A DNA stretch of 64,000 nucleotides from Reyranella sp. (GCA_019750135.1 JAIEOV010000028.1:1-64000); one strand, 5' to 3'; positions 16,218 through 24,660 are shown, counted from the stretch's first letter. The notes: a model not told the origin generated them from the letters alone. Translations and numbers: made by a program.

Positions 16218-17516
16218 TTACATCTGGTTGGGCAACCAGAGCGCGATGATCGGGAAGGCGATCAGGATCACCAGCCGCAGGATGTCGGTGGCGATGAACG
16301 GCAGCACACCCTTGAAGATCGACGAAAATGTGACGTCCTGCACGACGCTCTTGATCACGAAAACGTTCATGCCGACCGGTGGGTGGATCAGGCCGAGCTC
16401 GACGGTCATGACGATGATAACGCCGAACCAGATCGGGTCGAAACCCAGCGCCGTGACCACCGGGAAGATGATCGGCACGGTCAGGATGATCATGGCCATG
16501 GCATCCATCAGGCAGCCCAGGATCAGGTACATGACCATGATGATGGCGAGCACGCCGTAGGGGCCGATGCCCAGCCCGGTCAGGAACTCGGTGACCTTCT
16601 GCGGCACCTGGGTGATGGTGAGGAAATAGCCAAACAGAAGCGCGCCGATCAGCACGGTGAACACGGCCGCCGCCGTGCGCGTGGCCTGCAGCAGGGAGGC
16701 GCGGATGCCGGCGCGATCGAGCCGGCGGCGCAGCACGCCCAGCAGGAAGGCGCCGCTCGCGCCCACGCCGCCCGCCTCGGTCGGCGTGAAGACGCCGCCG
16801 TAGAGGCCGCCGATCACCAGAACGAACAGCAGGACGGGCGCCCAGATGTCGCTGAGGCCCTTCAGCCGATCGTTCCAGCTCGCCTTGGGAACCGTGGGCA
16901 GGAAGTCGGGCCTGACGCGGCAGATGAGCGCGATGGTCGCCATGTACATCACCATGGCGAGAAGACCGGGCAGGATGCCGGCGCGGAACAGCTTGCCGAC
17001 GTCCTGCTGGGTGATCAGGCCATACACCGCCAGAACGGTCGAGGGCGGCAGCATGGCGCCGAGCGTGCCGCCGGCCGCGATGACACCTGTCGAGAAGCTC
17101 TGCGGATAGCCGTAGCGGCGCATCTCGGGATAGGCGACCTGCGAGAAGGTGGCGGCGGTGGCGACCGAGGAACCCGAGATGGCGGCGAAGCCGCCGCAGG
17201 CGAACACCGTGGCCAGGCCCAGCCCGCCCTTCCAGTGTCCGACCAGCGTGTTGGCCGCGCGGAACAGCTCGCGGCTCACGCCCGAGTGGGAGACGAAGGC
17301 GCCCATCAGCAGGAACATCGGGATGACGCCGAACTGGTAGTCGGTGACGGTGCGCATCGACACCTGGCCGATCAGCTTCAGCGCCGGCGCGCCGCCTGTC
17401 ACGTAGGCGTAGCCGCTGACGCCGACCAGCCCCATCGCCATGCCGACCGGGACGCGCAGCAGCATCAGCGCGAACAGGGCGACGAAGCCCAGGATGGCGA
17501 CGGTGTCGGCGCTCAT
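16218..17516 (-). CDS. dctM: TRAP transporter large permease (DctM)
   Basis: The 432-residue, 12-or-more-helix subunit that couples Na+ entry to solute uptake. MSADTVAILGFVALFALMLL begins the first helix. GSSVATAATFSQVAYPEM, GGTLGAMLPPSTVLAVYGL and YLILGCLMDAMAMIILTVPI are DctM hallmarks. The ATG overlaps the DctQ stop by 4 bp, and DctP is upstream, giving the order P-Q-M. A longer frame to 17804 is a read-back into dctQ and is not used. The solute is not evident; organic acids are usual for the family. Confidence 0.93.
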   Translation of the reverse strand: MSADTVAILGFVALFALMLLRVPVGMAMGLVGVSGYAYVTGGAPALKLIGQVSMRTVTDYQFGVIPMFLLMGAFVSHSGVSRELFRAANTLVGHWKGGLGLATVFACGGFAAISGSSVATAATFSQVAYPEMRRYGYPQSFSTGVIAAGGTLGAMLPPSTVLAVYGLITQQDVGKLFRAGILPGLLAMVMYMATIALICRVRPDFLPTVPKASWNDRLKGLSDIWAPVLLFVLVIGGLYGGVFTPTEAGGVGASGAFLLGVLRRRLDRAGIRASLLQATRTAAAVFTVLIGALLFGYFLTITQVPQKVTEFLTGLGIGPYGVLAIIMVMYLILGCLMDAMAMIILTVPIIFPVVTALGFDPIWFGVIIVMTVELGLIHPPVGMNVFVIKSVVQDVTFSSIFKGVLPFIATDILRLVILIAFPIIALWLPNQM

Positions 17517-18031
17517 CGGTCGGCAGCGCTTTCGACGTGGGTCTCTTCGTGCAGATCCTCGGGATGGAAGATCAGCCGGTAGGTGCGGATGGCGATCAGC
17601 ACCACCGCCGAGACGTCGCCCACCCAGGCGATGGCGAAGAACGGCCAGGTCGGCAGGCCGAGATCGTAGGTGAGCACGTTGTCGTTGTAGGTGGCGCGCA
17701 CCTTGTCGAACAACGTGTAGGTCTGGACCGTGACCACGAACAGCAACACCAGCGTGGCGAAGACGTCGATCACCCGCTTCCAGCGCTTGCTGGCCGAGGC
17801 CCACACCAGGTCGACCGTGATGTGGCCGCCGCGATACGACGTGGCGGCGATGCCCCAGAAGATCAGGATGCCGAGAAGCATCCGGCCGAAATCATAGGAA
17901 TCGGGGATCTGCACGCTGAAGAAGCGGCGCAGCAGGACGGAGAGGAAGATGTCCGCCGCCACCAGCCCGACGAACACCGCCGCGATCGCCTCGATCGTGT
18001 CGATGATGCGATCCATGAAGCGACGATTCAT
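17513..18031 (-). CDS. dctQ: TRAP transporter small permease (DctQ)
   Basis: A 172-residue four-helix membrane protein that pairs with DctM. Hydrophobic stretches lie at about residues 10-30, 45-65, 85-105 and 128-150; LLGILIFWGIAATSYRGGHI is the typical conserved block after helix 2. The stop overlaps the dctM ATG. A palindromic element (18036-18164) fills nearly the whole gap to dctP, so the two genes are still co-oriented but separated by a strong hairpin that could lower permease expression relative to the binding protein. Confidence 0.9.
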   Translation of the reverse strand: MNRRFMDRIIDTIEAIAAVFVGLVAADIFLSVLLRRFFSVQIPDSYDFGRMLLGILIFWGIAATSYRGGHITVDLVWASASKRWKRVIDVFATLVLLFVVTVQTYTLFDKVRATYNDNVLTYDLGLPTWPFFAIAWVGDVSAVVLIAIRTYRLIFHPEDLHEETHVESAADR

Positions 18032-18035
18032 GGCT

Positions 18036-18164
18036 GGGGGCGCGCCACTCCAGTGGCGCGTCCTGTGGGAGCGCGGACCTCCAGGTCCGCATCATGATCA
18101 TGAGCGGACCTGGAGGTCCGCGCTCCGGCAAGACCGTTACGCGCCACTGGAGTGGCGCGCCCCC
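18036..18164. repeat. Family A palindromic element, nested pair
   Basis: Outer 26-bp perfect inverted arms (18036-18061 and 18139-18164) contain the CGCGCCACTCCAGTGGCGCG hairpin. Inside them is a second element with perfect 23-bp arms (18068-18090 and 18104-18126) bearing GCGGACCTCCAGGTCCGC hairpins around ATCATGATCATGA. It lies between dctP and dctQ. The transcript would fold into a long double stem. Confidence 0.9.
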
Positions 18165-18176
18165 GGCGAAGAGGCA

Positions 18177-19190
18177 CTAGAACCCCGCCCCGTACTTCGC
18201 GACCGTCGCCTGGAAGTCCTTGTAGATCGCATCCGGATCCTGGCCGGCCTTCTTCACCGCCTCGGCCCATGCCTTCTGCAACGGGGCCACGGCAGCCTGC
18301 CACTGCTTCAACTGGTCGGGGGTCAGCGTGTAGACCTCGTGGTCGGGCAGCGCCTTCATCTTGGCCTTGCCGGCCGCCTCGAAGTCATGCCACGGCGAGC
18401 TGAGCTTCACCGCCCATTCACCGGTGCAGTGATCGTCGATCACCTTCTTCTGGGCGGGCGACATGGCGTCGTACTTGGCCTTGTTCATCGAGTAGGTGAA
18501 CACGGTCGAATAGAGCGGCACGTCGATATGATACTTGGTGACCTTGTCGAGGCCGAACAGGAACATCGAGCCCCACGGGAAGAAGATGCCGTCGGCGACG
18601 CCGCGCTCCAGCACCTCGCGCGCCTCGGGGGCCGAGGCCTGCACGTTGGTGCCGCCCATCATGGTCACCATCTGGCCGATCGTGCTCTGCGCCGGCCGGA
18701 TCTTCATGCCCTTGATGTCCTCGGGCGCCACCACCTTCTTGCGGCCGTGGTAGGTGCCGGGATCATGGATGAAGGCGAAGCAGAAATGGGTGTCCTTCAT
18801 CTCGGTGGCCGCGAGCTTGCGATACCACGCGTCGAGCGCCGCGGTGCCCTTCTTGGCGTCAGAGAAGGTGAAAGGGATCTGGCCGACCGCGATGATCGGG
18901 AAGCGGCCGGGCTGGTAGCCCGGATTGATGTAGGTCAGGTCGGCGATGCCGTCGCGCGCCATGTCGTAGTGGTCGAACGCCTTGCCGAGCTGCTCGGACG
19001 GGAAGATCGCGGTCTTGATCGTGCCGTTGGAGGCCTTGGTGATCGACTCGGCCCATTCCTTGGTCGCCGGCACCAGCGGATGCGCCGGCGGCAGCCAGAT
19101 CGAGATCTTCAGGTCGACCGGCTTGTCCTGCGCCACGGCGGGCGCGACCGCGGCGAGACCGAGGGTCAATGCCAAGGCGAGCTTCTTCAT
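18177..19190 (-). CDS. dctP: TRAP transporter substrate-binding protein (DctP)
   Basis: Periplasmic receptor of 337 residues for the TRAP system. Signal peptide MKKLALALTLGLAAVAPAVA is followed by QDKPVDLKISIWLPPAHPLV. The DctP core LKGKI-like region appears as APEDIKGMKIRPAQSTIGQM, with the substrate-clamping arginine expected in KIRP; GVADGIFFPWGSMFLFGL follows. Start chosen because GGAGGAAA lies 6 bp upstream. First gene of the P-Q-M operon. The gap upstream to rsmB holds a family B palindrome. Confidence 0.93.
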   Translation of the reverse strand: MKKLALALTLGLAAVAPAVAQDKPVDLKISIWLPPAHPLVPATKEWAESITKASNGTIKTAIFPSEQLGKAFDHYDMARDGIADLTYINPGYQPGRFPIIAVGQIPFTFSDAKKGTAALDAWYRKLAATEMKDTHFCFAFIHDPGTYHGRKKVVAPEDIKGMKIRPAQSTIGQMVTMMGGTNVQASAPEAREVLERGVADGIFFPWGSMFLFGLDKVTKYHIDVPLYSTVFTYSMNKAKYDAMSPAQKKVIDDHCTGEWAVKLSSPWHDFEAAGKAKMKALPDHEVYTLTPDQLKQWQAAVAPLQKAWAEAVKKAGQDPDAIYKDFQATVAKYGAGF

Positions 19191-19243
19191 GGCTGTTTCC
19201 TCCAAAATTGTTTGTTCCCCCAACTATAGGCAAAGCCTCCGCC

Positions 19244-19409
19244 CCCGTCATCCCGAGCGAAGCGCCGAAGGCGCGAAGTCGAGGGACCTTTTTTTGTCGA
19301 CGCATCAACAAAAGGGGTCCCTCCACTACGCCTCGCTTCGCGAGGCCCTGCCTTCGCCGAAGCGAAGCCGTTTCGGCTTCGCGCAGGCAGGTCCGGTCGG
19401 GATGACGGG
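19244..19409. repeat. Family B palindromic element (no gene inside)
   Basis: Begins CCCGTCATCCCGAGCGAAGC and ends CGGTCGGGATGACGGG, with an internal stem GAGGGACC-T7 ... AAAAGGGGTCCCTC. A GAAGCGAAGCCGTTTCGGCTTCGC-like hairpin interrupts the right side. It lies between divergent dctP and rsmB. The ends match those of the GIY-YIG cassette at 49453-49852. Confidence 0.85.
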
Positions 19410-19458
19410 ATTTATGCGATAGCCCTGCCCTAGCCGGGGAGAGGACCATGAGCGGCGA

Positions 19459-20787
19459 ATGACAAGCAGGCCAAGCAGGTCCATAACCGCGGCGCACATG
19501 GATGATCCGCTCCTTTCGCGGCGCGTCGCGCTCGATATCCTGGTGGCGTGCCTCGACAAGGGCCAGCCGCTCGACGACGCCTTGGCGCGCCATCAGGGCT
19601 TCGCCAATCTCGATCCGCGCGACCGCGCCTTCGTGCGCCTCCTGCTGGCCACCACCCTGCGCCGCCTGGGCGAGATCGAGGAGGTCCTGGGCTTCCTGGT
19701 CGAGCGGCCGCTCGAGGGCGCCAACGCGGCCGGCCGGCAGGTGCTGCGCCTGGGCGCAGCCCAGCTGCTGTTTCTCGGTACGCCGCCGCATGCTGCCGTC
19801 GACACGTCGGTGCGGCTGGTGGTCGATGCCGGGCTGCCGCATCTCAAGGGCCTCGCCAACGCCGTGCTGCGCCGCATTTCGCGCGACGGACCTGCCATGC
19901 TGGGCGACCGCGATCCGGCGCGGCTCAACACGCCGCAGTGGCTGTGGGAGAGCTGGACCGAGAGCTACGGCGAGGAGGCGACACGCGCCATCGCCGCCGC
20001 TCATCTGATCGAGGCGCCGCTCGACCTCACGCCGCGTTCGAACGCCGACTTCTGGGCAGGCCGGCTCGAGGGCGAGCTGCTGCCGACCGGCTCGATCCGC
20101 CGCGAGGGCGGCGGGAACGTCACCGAGTTGCCGGGCTTCGCCGAGGGCGCATGGTGGGTGCAGGACGCCGCCGCCACGCTGCCGGCGCGCCTGCTGGGCG
20201 ATATTTCCGGCAAGCACGTCGCCGATCTTTGCGCCGCGCCGGGCGGCAAGACCTTGCAACTCGCGGCAGCGGGCGCCGACGTGACCGCGGTCGACATCTC
20301 GGCGCGACGCATGACGCGCGTGGGCGAGAACCTGGCGCGCGCCGGCCTGTCGGCCCGCCTCGTCACTGCCGATGCCGGCAAATGGGTGACCGACGAGACC
20401 TTCGACGCCATCCTGCTCGATGCCCCCTGCTCGGGCACCGGCACCTTGCGCCGCCATCCCGACATCGCCTGGCTGAAGGACGAGGAGGATGTCGGCCGGC
20501 TCACGCTGACCCAGGACCGCCTGCTGGTACGCGCCGCCGAACTGCTGAAGCCGGGCGGCACGCTGGTCTATGCCGTTTGCTCGCTGCAGGACGACGAAGG
20601 CCCGGCGCGGCTGGAGGCGCTGCTGGCGCGCGAGAACCGCCTGAAGCGGGTTCCGGTCGAGCCGGCCGAGCTGCCTGGGATCGTCGACGCCATCACGCCC
20701 CAGGGCGATGTCCGCACCCTGCCCTCGATGTGGCCGGAGCGGCGGGGCATGGATGGCTTCTTCATAGGTCGTCTGCAGAAGGGTTGA
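19459..20787 (+). CDS. rsmB: 16S rRNA (cytosine-C5)-methyltransferase RsmB-like
   Basis: A 442-residue protein with an N-terminal NusB-like helical domain (about 15-150; DPRDRAFVRLLLATTLRRLG) and a C-terminal SAM-dependent m5C methyltransferase domain. Visible motifs are VADLCAAPGGKTLQLAA (SAM site), ILLDAPCSGTGTLRRHPDI with the PCSGTG cysteine, and YAVCSLQDDEGPARLEALL with the second catalytic cysteine (CS). It methylates C967 of 16S rRNA in known relatives. The start could be 19459 or MDDPLLSRRV at 19498. A four-codon mini-ORF with a good ribosome site overlaps the first ATG. Confidence 0.9.
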   Translation: MTSRPSRSITAAHMDDPLLSRRVALDILVACLDKGQPLDDALARHQGFANLDPRDRAFVRLLLATTLRRLGEIEEVLGFLVERPLEGANAAGRQVLRLGAAQLLFLGTPPHAAVDTSVRLVVDAGLPHLKGLANAVLRRISRDGPAMLGDRDPARLNTPQWLWESWTESYGEEATRAIAAAHLIEAPLDLTPRSNADFWAGRLEGELLPTGSIRREGGGNVTELPGFAEGAWWVQDAAATLPARLLGDISGKHVADLCAAPGGKTLQLAAAGADVTAVDISARRMTRVGENLARAGLSARLVTADAGKWVTDETFDAILLDAPCSGTGTLRRHPDIAWLKDEEDVGRLTLTQDRLLVRAAELLKPGGTLVYAVCSLQDDEGPARLEALLARENRLKRVPVEPAELPGIVDAITPQGDVRTLPSMWPERRGMDGFFIGRLQKG

Positions 20788-20788
20788 G

Positions 20789-21313
20789 ATGGCGACGACG
20801 TTCGAGGTTCCGACCGTCACGACCACGCGCTTGCGGCTTCGCGCCTTCCGCCCCGGCGACCTCGACGCCTACGCGGCGATGCAGGCGAACCCGGAGGTGA
20901 TGCGCCACATGGTCATGGGCCGCCCGTCCACCCCGCCTGAGGTCTGGCGAACGATGCTGATGTCGCTGGGGTCGTGGGCGTTGCGCGGCTACGGCATGTG
21001 GGCCTGCGAACGGATCGAGGGCGAGGTGTTCGTCGGCAGTGTCGGCATCTTCCATCCGCTCGACTGGCCGGAACCCGAAATCGCCTATTCGCTCGACCGC
21101 CCTTTCTGGGGCCAGGGCTTTGCCACCGAAGCGACAAGGGCGGCGCGTGACTGGCTGTTCGAGCATTTTCCGCTGAACCGCGCGGCGAGCTTCATTCGTC
21201 CCGACAATCTCGCGTCGAAGCGGGTCGTCGAGCGCCTCGGCGCGGTATGCGAACGGACTTTCGAGCTGCGGGGCGAGGCCTACGAACACTGGGTGCACCA
21301 CCGGCCAATGTGA
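20789..21313 (+). CDS. GNAT-family acetyltransferase (RimJ/RimL type)
   Basis: A 174-residue N-acetyltransferase. TTTRLRLRAFRPGDLDAYAA is the standard start of the RimJ/RimL branch; IAYSLDRPFWGQGFATEATR carries the acetyl-CoA loop (QGFATEA), and NLASKRVVERLGAVCERTFE is the C-terminal signature. It starts 1 bp after the rsmB stop, so it is probably co-translated. Relatives acetylate ribosomal protein N-termini or small molecules; the substrate here is unknown. Confidence 0.88.
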   Translation: MATTFEVPTVTTTRLRLRAFRPGDLDAYAAMQANPEVMRHMVMGRPSTPPEVWRTMLMSLGSWALRGYGMWACERIEGEVFVGSVGIFHPLDWPEPEIAYSLDRPFWGQGFATEATRAARDWLFEHFPLNRAASFIRPDNLASKRVVERLGAVCERTFELRGEAYEHWVHHRPM

Positions 21314-21379
21314 CAACGGGCACATTCGGTCGAGCCCCGATGTCGCATAGTCGTGCTCGCCGATCCCACGGAGGACTCG

Positions 21380-21712
21380 ATGCTCGAGCTGATTTCGATC
21401 GTTGCCGGGCTGATCGTCTGCATCATGATGCCGATCGAGGTCGGCAAGATCCGCAAAGGCTGGGTGCGCGACAAGTTCAAGGGTGACCGGCCCAAGTTCC
21501 TGGCCGCCTACCGCAAGCAGCTCAAGATGCTGATCTGGCTCGGCTTCGTCTTCGCCGCGTTCGGGATCGTCTTCGCGTTCATCGAGGACCGTAGCGGCGA
21601 AGCGATCGTCAAGGTCGTCGGCGCCGTGATCTGGTTCGCGGTGGCCACCATCTCCTACTTTTCCCTGCGCACGCTGGAAAGCGTCCCGGATACGGAGCCC
21701 GTCGCGAAGTAG
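21380..21712 (+). CDS. Small membrane protein with three predicted helices
   Basis: A 110-residue protein. Hydrophobic segments lie at about residues 2-20 (ELISIVAGLIVCIMMPIEV), 48-67 (LIWLGFVFAAFGIVFAFI) and 77-95 (VVGAVIWFAVATISYFSL), with a basic cytosolic loop between the first two. Start chosen at MLELIS because GGAGG lies 6 bp upstream. I recognise no family. It stands alone on the plus strand between the acetyltransferase gene and a family A palindrome. Confidence 0.7.
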   Translation: MLELISIVAGLIVCIMMPIEVGKIRKGWVRDKFKGDRPKFLAAYRKQLKMLIWLGFVFAAFGIVFAFIEDRSGEAIVKVVGAVIWFAVATISYFSLRTLESVPDTEPVAK

Positions 21713-21732
21713 TCGGACTCTCGCTGTCTTCG

Positions 21733-21801
21733 TCTTCCGGACCGCCGGCCTCTGGCCGGCATCATGATCATGAGCCGGCCAGAGGCCGGCGGTCCGGAAG
21801 A
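21733..21801. repeat. Family A palindromic element
   Basis: Perfect 28-bp inverted arms (21733-21760 and 21774-21801). Each arm ends in a small hairpin, CCGGCCTCTGGCCGG, and the centre is ATCATGATCATGA. It lies between the small membrane protein and aminotransferase genes and could act as a terminator. Confidence 0.88.
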
Positions 21802-21876
21802 GCATGAAATGCTCGCCCACCCTTCCTCCTCTTGATAGGGTCGAGGCGCCGACGTAAGCGCACGAGAGGTCCTGAA

Positions 21877-23175
21877 ATGAGTACGACGACGCTTGCCGCC
21901 CGACGCGACCGGGCGATGGGAACCGGAGCGCCGTTGTTCTACGACAAGCCCCTCCACATCGTGCGCGGCGAGGGCACCTACCTGTTCGACGATACCGGCC
22001 GCCGCTACGTCGACATGTACAACAACGTGCCCTGCGTCGGGCATGCCAACCCGCACGTCGTCGAGGCGATGGCGCGCCAGCAGGCCACGCTGAACGTCCA
22101 CAGCCGCTACCTGCACGAAGGCATCGTCGTCCTGGCCGAACGGATCGCCGCCCTGCACGGCCCGGCGATCGAGAGCGTCGTCTTCAGTTGCTCGGGCACC
22201 GAGGCCAATGAGGTGGCCCTGCGCATCGCCCGCGGCGCCAGCGGCAAGCAGGGCATCATCTGCACCAACCACACTTATCACGGCAACAGCGAGGCGGTCG
22301 GCAAGATGACCCGCATCGGCGCCAATCAGGACAAGGGGGGCCGGAACACCGGCGGCGACGTGCGCGCCATCCCCTTCCCCGAAAAGTTTCGGCCGCTGGT
22401 GCCGGGAGCGAGCGAAGCCGACCTCTGCGAGGCCTATCTCGAGCGCCTGCGCAACACGATCCGCAGCTTCGAGGACGACGGCACGGGCTTTGCCGGCCTG
22501 ATCGTCTGCTCGATCTTCGCCAACGAGGGCCTGCCCGACGTGCCGCGCGGGTTCATGACCCGCGCCGCCGAGATCGTGCGCGCGGCCGGCGGCTACGTGA
22601 TCGCCGACGAGGTCCAGGCGGGCTACTGCCGCACCGGGCGCTGGTGGGGTTACGAGGACTCGGGCTTCACCCCCGACATCGTCGTCACCGGCAAGCCGAT
22701 GGGCAACGGTCTGCCGCTCGCCGCCACCGCCGCCAGCAAGGCCCTGGTCGACGGCTTCCGCTCCCGCACCCGCTACTTCAACACCTTCGCCTCGAGTCCC
22801 CTGCAGGCCGCCGTCGGCATGGCGGTGATCGATGTGATCGAGCGCGATCGCCTGCAGGAAAACGTCGCGCGCGTCGGTGCGGCCCTGAAGGCGGCGCTGG
22901 CCGAGCGCAAGAAGACGTGCGCTGCGATCGGCGACGTGCGCGGCCACGGCCTGTTCATCGGCGTGGAGATGGTGAAGGGCGGCGGCGCGCTCGAGCCCGA
23001 CTCCGACCGGGCGATCGAGGTCGTCAACAAGCTGAAGGACCGCGGCTTCCTCACCAGCAACGCCGGCGCCTTCCGCAACGTCGTGAAGATCCGGCCACCG
23101 CTGGTCTTCCAGCAGCATGACGCCGACGAGTTCCTCACCGCCTTCGACGCGACGATTGCCGAAATAAATGGCTGA
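21877..23175 (+). CDS. Class III PLP aminotransferase or phospholyase
   Basis: A 432-residue fold-type I PLP enzyme. Landmarks are SCSGTEANEVALRIAR (cofactor phosphate region), TNHTYHGNSEAVGK, YVIADEVQAGYCRTGRWWGY (Asp for the pyridine nitrogen), and the Schiff-base lysine in VVTGKPMGNGLPLA. Start MSTTTLAARRD with GAGAGG about 7 bp upstream. The next gene overlaps it by 8 bp and encodes an aminoglycoside-phosphotransferase-like kinase. Paired enzymes of these two families degrade hydroxylysine (kinase, then phospholyase) in animals, so a phospholyase role is a serious alternative to transamination. Confidence 0.88.
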   Translation: MSTTTLAARRDRAMGTGAPLFYDKPLHIVRGEGTYLFDDTGRRYVDMYNNVPCVGHANPHVVEAMARQQATLNVHSRYLHEGIVVLAERIAALHGPAIESVVFSCSGTEANEVALRIARGASGKQGIICTNHTYHGNSEAVGKMTRIGANQDKGGRNTGGDVRAIPFPEKFRPLVPGASEADLCEAYLERLRNTIRSFEDDGTGFAGLIVCSIFANEGLPDVPRGFMTRAAEIVRAAGGYVIADEVQAGYCRTGRWWGYEDSGFTPDIVVTGKPMGNGLPLAATAASKALVDGFRSRTRYFNTFASSPLQAAVGMAVIDVIERDRLQENVARVGAALKAALAERKKTCAAIGDVRGHGLFIGVEMVKGGGALEPDSDRAIEVVNKLKDRGFLTSNAGAFRNVVKIRPPLVFQQHDADEFLTAFDATIAEING

Positions 23176-24166
23176 CGACACCGGGGCGGAGATCTTCGCG
23201 CCGGCGGCCGAGGAGGCTTTGCGGGCGTTTCCCATCGAGCCGCATGGACTCGAGCTGGTGTCGCACTCGGAGAACGTCACCTACCGCGTGCTCGACCGCC
23301 GGGACGGCGCCGCCTACGGATTGCGGCTCCATCGGCCCTGGTATCACACGATCGACGAGCTGATCTCCGAGCGCGACTGGATCCGCGCGCTCGACGACGC
23401 CGGCATTGCCGTCCAGGCCCCCATAGGCACGCGCGATGGCCAGGAGTACGCGTCCGTGACCATCCCGGCGACACGCGAACGGCGCTTCGCCGGGCTGGCC
23501 CGCTGGACGACGGGGCGCGTGCTGGCCGAGGTGCTCCGCGAGACGACCGACACCGGCCTGGCCGCCCGCCGCTTCGAGCAGCTCGGCGCGCTCACGGCAT
23601 CGCTCCACGACCAGGCAGCGGCCTGGCAGCCGCCGGCGACGTTCACGCGCCACGCCCTCGACGCCGACGGCCTGATGGGCAATGCGCCGCACTGGGGACC
23701 GTTCTGGGACCATCAGGGCTTCTCCGACGCCGAGCGGCGGCTGGTGCTCGATGCGCGAGCTGGCCTGCATGCGGCCCTCGCCGACCTGGACCGGCAGCCG
23801 GCCGGCTACAGCTTGATCCACGCGGACATGCACCCCGGCAACGTCCTGGTCGATGGCGACGTGCTGACCGTCATCGATTTCGACGATGCCGGCTGGGGCT
23901 GGCACGCCTACGACATCGCAGTTGCCCTGGTCTATCAGCAACGCGAAGCGAACTACGCGGTGTTCGAGGGCGCATATGTGGCCGGCTACCGATCGGTGCG
24001 ACAGCTCTCGGAGGAGACGCTCGCATTGCTGCCGATGTTCCGCCTGATCCGCGGGCTCGCCCAGATCGGCTGGTTCCACCAGCGCCCCGAGCTCGACCGG
24101 ATGGCGCGCTTCGAGGAAACGAAGGCCATCGTGATCGAGCAGTGCCGGGAGTTCTTGAAGAAGTAG
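23168..24166 (+). CDS. Aminoglycoside-phosphotransferase-family small-molecule kinase
   Basis: A 332-residue kinase of the APH/choline-kinase fold. The catalytic loop is SLIHADMHPGNVLVDGDVL (Asp in HADMHPGN), and the metal-binding VIDFDDAGWGWHAYDIAVAL follows (Asp in DFDD). The N-terminal SHSENVTYRVLDRRDG corresponds to the glycine-rich strand region. It overlaps the aminotransferase gene by 8 bp, so the two are translationally coupled. Such kinases phosphorylate hydroxyls on homoserine, choline, hydroxylysine or ethanolamine; the coupling points to an amino-alcohol whose phosphate the neighbour eliminates or transaminates. Confidence 0.85.
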   Translation: MADDTGAEIFAPAAEEALRAFPIEPHGLELVSHSENVTYRVLDRRDGAAYGLRLHRPWYHTIDELISERDWIRALDDAGIAVQAPIGTRDGQEYASVTIPATRERRFAGLARWTTGRVLAEVLRETTDTGLAARRFEQLGALTASLHDQAAAWQPPATFTRHALDADGLMGNAPHWGPFWDHQGFSDAERRLVLDARAGLHAALADLDRQPAGYSLIHADMHPGNVLVDGDVLTVIDFDDAGWGWHAYDIAVALVYQQREANYAVFEGAYVAGYRSVRQLSEETLALLPMFRLIRGLAQIGWFHQRPELDRMARFEETKAIVIEQCREFLKK

Positions 24167-24174
24167 TTGCCTTC

Positions 24175-24235
24175 CGGGAGCGCGGGCCTCCGGCCCGCTC
24201 ATGATCATGATGCGGGCCAGAGGCCCGCGCTCCCG
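24175..24235. repeat. Family A palindromic element
   Basis: 24-bp inverted arms with one mismatch (24175-24198 and 24212-24235), each holding a GCGGGCC(T/A)...GGCCCGC hairpin, around the centre TCATGATCATGAT. It lies just after the kinase stop. Confidence 0.87.
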
Positions 24236-24273
24236 TGATAGGCTCGGGCGGTCACCAAACGGGAGATCGCCCC

Positions 24274-24657
24274 ATGCCCATCCAGCGCTTCATGGTTCCC
24301 GGCGAGTTGGAACCAGTCAGCCACTATTGCCATGTCGTCCGAGCGGGCGACTTCATCTACCTTTCGGGCATGGTCGGCATGAAAGCGAACGGCACCATAC
24401 CGCCCGACACCGTCGATCAGTTCGAGATCGCCTTGAAGTCGATCGACACCTGCCTGCGTCACGCCGGCGGCCGCGCCGACCAGGTGGTCAAGGTGCTGGT
24501 CTTCATGACCGACATCACCGAGCGGGCCAGCATCAACCCGATACGCCAGCGGTACTTCGGCGACAACCGGCCGGCCTCGACTCTGGTCGAGGTCACGGCG
24601 CTGGTCGATCCACGCATGAAGGTGGAGATCGAGGCGGTAGCTTACGTCGGCTCGTAG
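24274..24657 (+). CDS. RidA-family (YjgF/YER057c) protein
   Basis: A 127-residue protein of the Rid family. Known RidA enzymes hydrolyse reactive imine/enamine intermediates released by PLP enzymes. Family features are YLSGMVGMKANGTIP, VVKVLVFMTDI, the substrate-carboxylate arginine in NRPASTLVEV, and the glutamate in KVEIEAVAYVGS. Start MPIQRFMVPG with GGGAG upstream. The position just downstream of a PLP-enzyme/kinase pair fits a role in clearing enamines from that pathway, though a palindrome separates them. Confidence 0.88.
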   Translation: MPIQRFMVPGELEPVSHYCHVVRAGDFIYLSGMVGMKANGTIPPDTVDQFEIALKSIDTCLRHAGGRADQVVKVLVFMTDITERASINPIRQRYFGDNRPASTLVEVTALVDPRMKVEIEAVAYVGS

Positions 24658-24660
24658 CTC

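Noticed and set aside
16218..17804. DctM start at 17804 (528 codons)
   Set aside because: The added sequence is a shadow of dctQ; the ATG at 17516 overlaps the dctQ stop as expected for the family.
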